A stretch of DNA of 64,000 nucleotides, taken from Pelodera strongyloides. Its lineage: Eukaryota; Nematoda; Chromadorea; Rhabditida; Rhabditidae. Positions 56,374 to 64,000 of this stretch are shown piece by piece; the first letter of the stretch is position 1, and each line of letters opens with the position of its first letter. Below the pieces are notes generated by a model. That model was not told where the DNA came from. It saw nothing but the letters and a program-made list of their open reading frames with translations, and searched no databases. The DNA lies in contig JAANDG010000261.1 in assembly GCA_036852015.1 (NCBI GenBank), positions 124,001 through 188,000 on the forward strand, given 5' to 3'. A program made the position numbers and the translations under genes.

Positions 56374-59300
56374 CTATTGATTGGAGATGGCCAGCAGCAC
56401 GATTCCGACGCAGGTAACAGAGAGTGCAGCTGTCAGTACAAACACATTTCGTCGTCCCTGAAGAGAAGCAAGAATAAGCGCGCCGAGAACTTGCCTCGAC
56501 ATGACGAAAGTTCGGTAGTCTTGTCATGGACCCCGATAAAGGGTGCGACTTTGCCCTATATTCTCCAGTTTTCGCGAAAGAATAATGAGATGAGATAGAG
56601 AGAGACTTCTTCTCAGCTTGTCCAGAACAACCCTCGTTTTCCAGGATACCCGTAATTTAGAAACATACCGTAATCTCTTTGAAAAGTAGAATCGCCCAAA
56701 CTGCATTGACAATCCCAGGACTCATCGCTGCCACAGGAAAAGCCACAATCTGGCTCGTCTGTAATTCGGCAAACTAAGCAGCATTCATGGCAAGTGGGTC
56801 TTTTTCTCGACACTGCACTTCCATTTTTGACAGGAACACAATTCAAGTTTCTGGTGGAGGATCGAACGCAATTAGCATAAAATGCTAAGGAATACAGAAG
56901 TCCAGCATATGTTTCAAAGCCATCGTCACACCGCTTACTGAACACATGTAAGGTCACTGACAACGAGATATACAACAAGCGTATTAGGGTTGCTCTACCG
57001 TCATTCTACCACTACAGCGTGCAAGCAGCAACATTAGAGCGGCGTGATAACGGCGGGCAGGTTGCATGTCATTTTTAATTTTTTTTTAATTTCTTTTACG
57101 CTTCAAAAGCGTGCACCTTTACCCTTTACTCAAGATAGTTTAAATTCAAGGGTTGCTTATGATATGTTCCGCAGAGGTCCTGAGCACATGGCAAATTGTT
57201 CGACCGTTTCCACTCCGCGTGCATTTTTGCACGTCGTCACGTTGGCAAATGCACTTTGCACGTAGTATGGTTGCCGCTTGCAAGCCAACTTTCGTCAGTG
57301 TGTGGAACATACCTCTGCGTAAGCGACAGCCAATAGACAAACTCCCGTTCCGTAGGTAGCACCAGATACTAGTGATGGTATGGCGATATTTGGATTTAGA
57401 ATCGGCATATTCTTCCTGAAAACAGAATCTCGATTGCATGTTCTAAGCATACACATGACTGCTTGAACTCTTCTCCGAATATTTATTTCTGTAACAAATA
57501 AAAATTCAAGTGAAAACTTACTTTGCTATCGTGTAAATAACGAAAATAAATGCGGATGTGAAGAGAGCACCGAGCGCGAAGGAGAATAAATAAGCCTGAA
57601 CAAAACTAAACAATTTTTAGCGAGACAATATCGGGTCGAAGTCTTCGCAGAGCGCATCGTAAGAACATGTGGAAACTTCACGGAGATCATCAAGAGTTGA
57701 ATATTTTCTGTGTGGTTTTCTCCATTATCTAGATTCGCAGTGTGCTTCTATCGCGCACATTTTTGTGCGACGACCTACACACGCCCATACATGCACACCC
57801 ACGCACACACACATACACAAAACCACGCACAGGCACACCCACACCCACACCCAAGACACACACCCACAGACACACACACACATACCAGACACTGACACAC
57901 AAAAATTACGTTTACCTTGACATCCTTCGGATATTCTACTTTTCCGGATTCTGTCATTAATTTTACTGGAGCTAGGATGTTTCCGTAGAATAGTCCGGCT
58001 ACACCGCAAAGGAATACACAACTAAAAGAATAAGGGTACATGGCTGTATCTTTGTAAAGTTCCCGCAGATCTACCCCCCTTTAGCCTTTAGCGAAGAGAT
58101 ACCGAATGTTTAATATTTAATAAATAAAAAAATGTTGTAGACTGTAGGGATTGTTGAATGGAGACTATCGTATAAAAACACCCACATATACCGGTTGGCG
58201 TTGGTTGCTTTTCCAAAGTTATTTTTAGAAGCCAAAGAAAAAGAGTCGCTTTTCTAAACGAATCAATGAATGTTAATGAGGTTTCAAAGTATCCCAAAAA
58301 CTCGGTGTGATTCTGTCAATACTACCGTATTTCTGCACGAAACCTGCATAGATAATATGAAAAATAAAAAACATTCTCGTTTACAGTTTACTTCCAAAAT
58401 ACGGTAAATTTTCCGCATACTGGCATACTTTGAAACCCCATAATCGACAATATTAACTTTTGCGACGCCCCAATGCTTTATGCGACACTTTGAGCAAAAC
58501 GCAGGTGTCAATTTTGAGAGATAATTTGAAGGACAAACGAATTTGGGTAATTTGAAAAAAAAAACTTTCTAACCTTCAGATCAAAACTGTCAGTAGAATC
58601 ACTCTTGTGCATAAGTGGATGTGGTATCCGTCTAATTGGTGTGTTCTTTACCATCGTCGACAGGAGAGCACTAAAACAGTGTCGTTTTTTTTTGAAAACG
58701 GTGCTTGGTCAGATTCAGATGGCGCTGCTCCCGTGGCGTACCTTGTGGGTACGGCAATAGCGCCACTTACAATTGGTGTGCCTCTTTGCGCGAAGGTTGC
58801 GCGCATTTTCACGTTGCTACCACTTAGCATTAGCCTCAGAGTTTGCTTCCAGGCAAAAAGTGAACTCACCCAAATATGAGAAGGAGAATGCCGGCGATGT
58901 TCAGGTAATTATTGTTAGGAATTTCAGGACTGCCAAAGACTCCAAATCTCGCGAATCCCCAACTCACGAGACAAATCGATATATTCCAAAGTAATGAACC
59001 CAACATCATCCCAAGGCCCTCCATGATATAGAGGGAAATTACATTGGCTGAAATCCTATTATATTTGACATCTGTGTTTTGCATAGTTTGTATGATCTAT
59101 GTTACGCTCTAGAATTCCCCAATTGCCAAAAAAAATTGTCAGTCTTATAATTCCTAGTTATCGGTATACAACAAAGTTCAACTAGGTGTGCTGATACCTC
59201 TATAATCGACACTGGCGAAAGTTGGCGTGCATGCGGTGACCTTTCCGCGTGCAAAGTCCATTTGGCAACGTGGTGGCGTGCAAAAATGCACGCGGAGTGG

Positions 59301-59912
59301 AAATGGCGTGCAAATTGCCCGCCGTTATCACGCCGCTTGCACGCCAAAAACATGAGGTGAAATGGCGTCAGTACTGCGTGCAAGCGGGCAACTTGCACGC
59401 CAGGACCCAACGGCGTGCAGCTTTTTCCCTTTTTTCGTGCAGCTTTTTTACCCTTGCATGCCGTAACGTTGCCGCTTGCACGCCAATTTTTACATGGCAT
59501 AGTCCACCCCCACTTACCTACTGCGTATAGTCCACCTCCAATCATTGCATAGTAAAATATCGCCGACGATCCAGCCACAATCTGACATATAAAACAGGGA
59601 AAGAGCAGCCCGAGACACATCATAAATTGCACGAAAATTCCTAAAAATGGCTACAACTCATTGGTACAATGGGCAAGTCGGTAACCCTATAGGGTTACCG
59701 ACTTGCCCATTGTACTCCTATACCAAATGTTCCCATAAAAAAACCATTTGACGACTTCCAGTTTGACGTTGTTTTCGAAAAAAAAGCTTCCTCACTATGA
59801 AGAATCAACTAAGCAACCCACCATCACCGGTTTCGAAAATCCTAACGGGAACATATGCAGTTCCAAAGACAATTGGCAGAAGACATACTGAGACAATACC
59901 AGCGATGCTCAT
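56374..59912 (-). CDS. TMEM144-family multi-pass membrane protein (paralog 3)
   Basis: Tandem partner of the gene at 51353. Ten exons, 335 aa: 59822-59912, 59518-59640, 58870-59047, 58574-58670, 58192-58253, 57916-58021, 57522-57595, 57313-57415, 56669-56758, 56374-56457. Exons 1, 2, 3, 8, 9 and 10 have exactly the same length and phase as in paralog 2, and the encoded blocks are alike: GTAYVPVRIFETGDG, FVQFMMCLGLL, GLGMMLGSLLWNISICLVSW, GLFYGNILAPVKLM, FPVAAMSPGIVNAVWAILLF. The central linker (58192-58253 and 58574-58670) is the diverged part; the 62-bp exon at 58192 was chosen because it alone keeps the frame and starts with a GTTTAG acceptor. ATG directly follows GTTTAG. The introns hold three repeat families, a CA-rich tract and a perfect 52-bp palindrome. 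The substrate is unknown. Confidence 0.9.
57015..57302. repeat. GC-rich MITE, GCGTGCAAG family, copy 2 (inverted, split)
   Basis: The outer parts match the inverse of 59209-59490. The middle (about 57066-57200) is replaced or invaded by the ACGCTTCAAAAGCGTGCACC repeat also seen at 15930-16030. Confidence 0.75.
57783..57905. repeat. (CA)n-rich tract
   Basis: ACACACCC-type low-complexity DNA beside the 3' splice donor of the exon at 57916-58021. It yields spurious His/Thr-rich and Cys/Val-rich frames. Confidence 0.93.
58277..58445. repeat. AAGTATCCCAAAAA-type repeat, copy 3
   Basis: The ends GGTTTCAAAGTATCCCAAAA and ACTTTGAAACCCC are inverted. It shares CTGTCAATACTACCGTATTT with 32980-33135. 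It lies between the two linker exons of TMEM144 paralog 3. Confidence 0.85.
59209..59490. repeat. GC-rich MITE, GCGTGCAAG family, copy 3
   Basis: It has the same order of words as 12240-12512 and lies in intron 2 of TMEM144 paralog 3, 27 bp from the exon at 59518. Confidence 0.85.
59664..59715. repeat. Perfect 52-bp palindrome without spacer
   Basis: Bases 59664-59689 and 59690-59715 are exact reverse complements (arms begin GTACAATGGGCAAGTCGG and meet at CCCTATAGGG). It lies in intron 1 of TMEM144 paralog 3. Confidence 0.97.
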
Positions 59913-60087
59913 CTAAACGTTTTACGGCATAATGGATAAAACTACCGCTGGAAAGTGGAAACAAAAAAACCATTTGACGACGTCCAGGTTGACTTTGTTT
60001 TCGAAAAAAAAAAACGGTAGTTATGTGGTCGTCAAATGGTTTGCTTACTTCCTTACTATGAAGAATCAACTAAGCAACCCACCATCA
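59736..60087. repeat. Direct repeats flanking exon 1 of TMEM144 paralog 3
   Basis: About 90 bp at 59736-59826 (AAACCATTTGACGAC to GAATCAACTAAGCAACCCA) recur at 59960-60087. In the second copy an extra 35 bp includes an inverted GTCGTCAAATGGTTT. The repeated stretch contains the 5' splice-site side of intron 1. Confidence 0.88.
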
Positions 60088-60843
60088 TTTCAGTAGTACT
60101 ACTGAAAAAAGGCTTTGCGTTTGCGGACTTCCTATAAGCTTATTTTACTGTCAAATCGTCGCTGGAACTGATAGTTTCCCGCCATAATTATGCAATTCGA
60201 ATGATGATGTAACAATTTTCCACAGTATACTTGCATAAGTAGCATAAGAATTTATGGTTCCCCGGAACATATAAAATATATCGTCCAGCAAGATACCGTA
60301 TCAAGAAAAGACTCTTTTTCTGTAACACAAAACATGATATGACAACATTTCTCCTAGTGTCCCATCCTTTATATAAATGGTTTCTTTTACAAAAAAAAAC
60401 ATTTCAATTGCGTACGTGAAAAAGTGCAAAAGTCACTTTCTATATCTCCTAGTGTCTCTTTTATACAGGTTAATGAATTCTTAAAAAACGTTGAATTGTG
60501 TACGTGAAAAAGTGAAAAAGTCACTTTCATTCCCTGATTCATATAATTTCGTGCAAAAACAAAAGAACCTTCGCTCCAAAAAAAAGTGCACTCTATTCAG
60601 TGCTACACTGGAATGGGTCAAAAACCAGTTTTAATAAAAAAAAAGTTGAAATGCCGCCTACATTTGAAAAAGTATTTGTCAATAGAGACAATAAATTATT
60701 TCTTATGGTTATTATTTCCTAATTCAAGTTCTCTTCCTTCTTCAAAGATGAAGTCCCTCTATAAATACTTTGAGGTACAAAAAATAGCTACAAACCTACA
60801 AATGCAACCCTATTGAATCAGAAGTGTAGAAGATACATATTCT

Positions 60844-61114
60844 ATGTTCCGCATTCGCAGTTTAGCGATAATCGTAATCCCACGTTTCCTCCCAAACAAG
60901 CGGGAAACGCGGGATTCGGTTCTTAGTGCGAGCGCTAATTAGGGGCCTTGCCGCTAACACAAGGCCTTGCCTCATGTTTAATTGCGGGACATGGTTGGCT
61001 AATCTGTCAGGAAACATGCGACTTTTCTTATTGCATGGGATTGGGTGCTAGCCTGCCAGGAAACGCGGGATTTATTTTTGTTTCGCGGGAAACGTGCAGT
61101 AGAAGAACAGAGTT
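60844..61114 (-). repeat. 270-bp dispersed repeat, copy 2 (inverted)
   Basis: It is the near-identical reverse complement of 7975-8245 over its whole length, with small indels. Confidence 0.87.
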
Positions 61115-61135
61115 GGTAGTACAAAGCAAGCGCAC

Positions 61136-61506
61136 ATGTGGCCGTATGCACCAACGCTGGGAATGTGCTCCCATCCTCCGTTAATAAATCCCGAACTTTT
61201 TCCGAGAAACTTTGCCTTTCCGAGCTTTTTCCGCCTACTCCCCGAGTATTCTCCGACAAGTTTCTCGGGCCGAACTTTTCCCGGGGATTTTCCGAGCTTT
61301 TCCGACAAATTTTCCTATTCCGAGCTTTTTCCGACTAAAAACCTAGTAGGAAACGGGTAAAAAACTAGCTGGTTTTTCCGCAGGCCGAGCTCGGAAACAG
61401 ATCATACGTAGTCCTCCCAGTGGGAGGTTAGAGAAAGAGATCTGCGACACGCAGAGACAAATTCTCCCAATCGGGAAGGCTCCCACTGTTCGTGCATACG
61501 GTCACT
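61136..61506. repeat. GC-rich fold-back, CTGTGGCCGTATGCACGAAC family, copy 3, split
   Basis: The left end GTGGCCGTATGCACCAACGC and the right end GTTCGTGCATACGGTCAC frame the element. About 200 bp in the middle (61190-61400) is foreign and made of degenerate TTTTCCGAGCTTTTTCCGAC units. Confidence 0.82.
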
Positions 61507-61547
61507 GAAGCAGTTCACCCAAACTAGGAGAAAAAAAAACTAGATAT

Positions 61548-62096
61548 TGATTACATAAAATACTCAGCAAATCTGTAAAGACCGAAAAGCTCTCTGAGGA
61601 CCCAAGACGATTAGCAAGAGGACCAAATATAGAGCACTTCCGGTCTCACGGCCTTTAAGCCACAAATACAGTAATACACAATAATAATGCGAATAATCAC
61701 TTGCAATAAGTCAGCAGTGAAAGGAGACCAATCAATTAGAATGGTTTATAGTTCATAAAATAATATTACAGTAAAAGAATAGAAATACAGTAATAAGAAT
61801 AAGGCGAACGAGTCGTTGGTGCCTTATATGGCCACCAACCAATCGTAGTGATCCCGTAGGGACCTTAGGGTAACAGCACCAACTGGTGCAAATGGCTAAC
61901 ACGCCAGAAAACGGCTACAAAGGCCAACACAAAGGTTATAGGAATTAGAACGTTATTATAGGTAAGTTAGAAGCTTCTAGAACACGATAATGATACACAG
62001 CTAACAAGGAAGACTACGGTAGCATGTGTGCCGAATAGTGTACTACAGAGCTAATTAGTGAATTAGAATATAGACAAAGTGGTCGCGGTCGCGACA
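61548..62096 (-). mobile_element. Putative 3' LTR of an LTR retrotransposon
   Basis: Read on the minus strand it starts TGTCGCGACC and ends TAATCA, so it has TG...CA ends over 549 bp. A TATA-like ATATAAGG is about 260 bp from the start. It lies downstream of the gag-like gene in the same orientation, about 760 bp away. The second LTR would be beyond the right edge of the window, so the call rests on ends, TATA box and position only. Confidence 0.5.
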
Positions 62097-62859
62097 TTCC
62101 GGGGAGACAAGCAAGTGCAGCCCTAATGGTTGTGAGGTTTTTATAATTAAGGTTAGGGTTTATAAGTCTAGTTCGTGGCGGTCCTGGCTATGAATAACTG
62201 GCCTCCGCTCTTACCGAAAGACAACTACCGTATCCGAATTGACCCGCTGCACAAGTGCTCCGCTACAGTCAATCAGCGTACAGTAGCTATCCCTAGACCT
62301 GGTTGAACGCGCGCTTCCTACCGTAGTTGCTACAACATGCGGAGCGCGGGAAAATATTTAATTTGAATTTGCCCAGTTTTATTTTTGGTTTGAAGGTTTT
62401 GTTTTGGTTTGTTTTATGTTTTGCGCTGCTTGCATCCTCCCGGCAAACAAAAAGTTAAATGAAGAAGAAGCTAGATATGGTAGAGACTAAGGAACTAAGA
62501 AATACTTAAGGTAAGAGAATTACGGAGCAGTAATGGACGAATTTTGGCTCCTCAGTCGAGAAGTGGTCCTGATCTTGCCGTCCTGCTCTCGATTGCGCTT
62601 CGTATCCTTAGCGCATTAGCCTCCCTGCTTCTGTCCTTGGCCTACAATGTGTAGAATAAATATTTTGCGCGTGCTGTTTACATTCCGTTTGGGTTGTAGT
62701 TGTTGCAGCAAGAGTTGAATTGTTTCGTTTTGCAGTTTGGCCTGCACAGAGTGTGGATTCTCGTCGGTGTTTGCGGTGGTTCCGGATGATCGAAGGCTGG
62801 AATATTCCCGAAGGTTTGTGGTTTGCTTGCCGGTTGTGGTTTTTACGTAGGGGTTCAGT
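62097..62859 (-). other. Region between gag-like gene and putative 3' LTR
   Basis: An overlapping minus-strand frame (62616-62921) with Gln/Asn/Thr-rich coding-like composition sits in the +1 frame relative to gag and looks like its continuation after a frameshift. The remaining 500 bp is open on neither strand. No protease, reverse transcriptase or integrase was seen. Confidence 0.5.
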
Positions 62860-64000
62860 TCAGCAACGAAAAAACGTTTCTCGATCATTTTCCTCGCTTC
62901 CTTGTTCTCGTTCAGATCCATTTTCTGAGGTTCCGTGTTCGATTTGCGCTTCGTAGTGGTTTGAATAGTCCTCGTAGTCGTTCACGTTGGCTATTCTGAT
63001 TTGTCGGTTGTTTAGCGTTTGTGGTTTCTCATAGGTTTCTATTGGTTTCCGTGTATTTATCAATCTGTACTCGTGTTTTGGATACGGATTACGTGCAGTT
63101 GGTTGGTTTCTCGGCCACGGTTTCGCATTTTCATTGTTTGGTTTCAGTTTCGCTTCGTTCAACGAGCTGTTCATTCCCGGGCCGTTGGATCGAATGTGGC
63201 TGTATCGATCTCCGTCGTCTGAGACTCCCAGGTTCGTTTTTCCGGTTTCTGGGTTGTATCCGTTTCCGTTATGGTTTGACCTGTAATCCTTTTGTTGGTG
63301 TGGGTAATGTTGGGTTTGTCGCTTTTTGTACGTAAAGCACATGTGTTCGTTATGAAGTCCATTGCATTTTCGGCAATCTGGTTCTTCGCAACGGTTCGCA
63401 TTGTGATCTCGCTCAAGACATTTCTCACATGCGTTATTGGTTCGCAGTTTTTCCCTTTTTATGACTGCAGGCATATTTAGTCTACATTCACGGCTTCTGT
63501 GCCCAGTTACGTTACAGAATAGGCATGGCAGGAAGTTCGAGTTACGTTTGTAGGTTAAATCGCGCATTCTGTCAATGTCCGCGTGGGTTTCAGCAATTAT
63601 TTTAATGTTTTCGAGTAGTTCGTCGGTATTCCACTCTCTTCGGTTTGTTTTCTCGGTCATAGTCAGTTTTTCGGTAATTTGGTATGGGAATTTGGATTTT
63701 AGATCTCTCCTGAAAGCTGCGTTATCTACGCTTTCATAGCGCTCGATTTGGTTTGTGAGTGCTTTTAATTCCAGGTACGTGCTGAGTAGCTCGACTCCTT
63801 TGTTCGAGGACCGTGGAATCGCGTCAAACTGTGCGTACAATGCAAGTTTCTTCGTATAGTTATCGTTAAAAAGGTTTTGCAGCGACTCGATAATCTGGTT
63901 GTAGAATGCGTCGGTCTGAGGGTACTGTAGAACGCATTTTAATGCGAGACCTTTGCATCGTTTTCTGAGCACAGACAGTTTGGTTGAGGATGGGTAGTTT
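62860..64000 (-). CDS. Gag-like protein of an LTR retrotransposon (BEL/Pao type likely), partial
   Basis: Structural polyprotein of a nematode retrotransposon; it would package the element's RNA. The frame is open to the right edge, so the N-terminus is missing; 379 or so codons are visible. First comes a helical region typical of DUF1759-type gag (for example TKKLALYAQFDAIP and LLSTYLELKALTNQI), then zinc-binding repeats: a CCHC knuckle (CLFCNVTGHRSREC) followed by CEKCLERDHNANRC and CRKCNGLHNEHMC. A basic, Asn/Pro-rich tail follows. The frame stops at 62860 just after a run of six T (A6 on the given strand at 62869-62874), while the neighbouring frame continues for 80 more codons, so an indel or a programmed shift is likely. 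No pol domains follow. Confidence 0.75.
   Translation of the reverse strand, partial: NYPSSTKLSVLRKRCKGLALKCVLQYPQTDAFYNQIIESLQNLFNDNYTKKLALYAQFDAIPRSSNKGVELLSTYLELKALTNQIERYESVDNAAFRRDLKSKFPYQITEKLTMTEKTNRREWNTDELLENIKIIAETHADIDRMRDLTYKRNSNFLPCLFCNVTGHRSRECRLNMPAVIKREKLRTNNACEKCLERDHNANRCEEPDCRKCNGLHNEHMCFTYKKRQTQHYPHQQKDYRSNHNGNGYNPETGKTNLGVSDDGDRYSHIRSNGPGMNSSLNEAKLKPNNENAKPWPRNQPTARNPYPKHEYRLINTRKPIETYEKPQTLNNRQIRIANVNDYEDYSNHYEAQIEHGTSENGSEREQGSEENDRETFFRC

Larger units (their letters stand above)
59913..61547. other. Intergenic region upstream of TMEM144 paralog 3
   Basis: It holds the second flanking repeat (to 60087), a diverged tandem duplication of about 95 bp (60351-60525, each copy with TCCTAGTGTC and GTACGTGAAAAAGTG), the inverted 270-bp repeat (60844-61114) and a split GC-rich fold-back (61136-61506). 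No gene was recognised. Confidence 0.55.

Noticed and set aside
57669..58041. His/Thr-rich and Cys/Val-rich frames
   Set aside because: Translation of a CA-rich tract; part of the minus frame is a true exon (57916-58021) that is annotated.
59102..59632. 176-codon minus-strand open frame
   Set aside because: It joins the exon at 59518-59640 to intron and a GC-rich MITE without a stop; the spliced gene and its paralog show that the middle is intron.
63019..63480. Plus-strand frames opposite the gag-like gene
   Set aside because: Antisense shadows of a well-supported coding frame with zinc knuckles.
1..64000. CRISPR arrays, bacterial operons, prophage
   Set aside because: No direct-repeat/spacer pattern; gene structure is clearly eukaryotic with spliceosomal introns.

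Overview
This 64 kb window is a stretch of nematode genome, most likely from the genus Caenorhabditis. The reasons are many short exons, introns ending in TTTTCAG/TTTTAG, splice acceptors directly in front of start codons (spliced-leader trans-splicing), nematode-type gene families, and introns packed with short palindromic DNA elements. All gene models were spliced by eye. Every junction given keeps the reading frame, but none was checked against transcripts or a database.

Layout. (1) 1-1807 (+): 3' half of an SLC2-type sugar transporter. (2) 2769-7360 (-): NAD-isocitrate dehydrogenase gamma-type subunit (389 aa). (3) 9094-11980 (-): Golgi carbohydrate sulfotransferase. (4) 15805-19670 (+): a 182-aa four-transmembrane protein of unknown function. 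(5) 20664-24678 (-): a 7TM chemoreceptor. (6) 26376-32168 (+): SLC36-type amino-acid transporter (472 aa). (7) 34487-38094 (+): TMEM144-family protein. (8) 39009-49472 (-): bifunctional alpha-aminoadipic semialdehyde synthase (26 exons, 936 aa). (9, 10) 51353-55472 and 56374-59912 (-): a tandem pair of further TMEM144 paralogs. (11) 61548-64000 (-): 3' LTR and gag-like gene of an LTR retrotransposon that runs off the right edge.

The metabolic genes do not form one pathway. The dehydrogenase subunit (TCA cycle) and the aminoadipate synthase (lysine breakdown) both act in mitochondria. The transporters and the three TMEM144 proteins are membrane carriers. Nothing in the sequence suggests co-regulation beyond the shared strand of genes 8-10.

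The most unusual content is the repeat landscape. Several unrelated palindromic families share TTAAAG...CTTTAA ends and occur at least 15 times, mostly in introns. There is a well-bounded element with 150-bp inverted ends and an exact 8-bp target duplication. One palindromic element has been invaded by a tandem array carrying tRNA-like Pol III promoters. Nested insertions, perfect hairpins and a 270-bp repeat present at both ends of the window in opposite orientation complete the picture.
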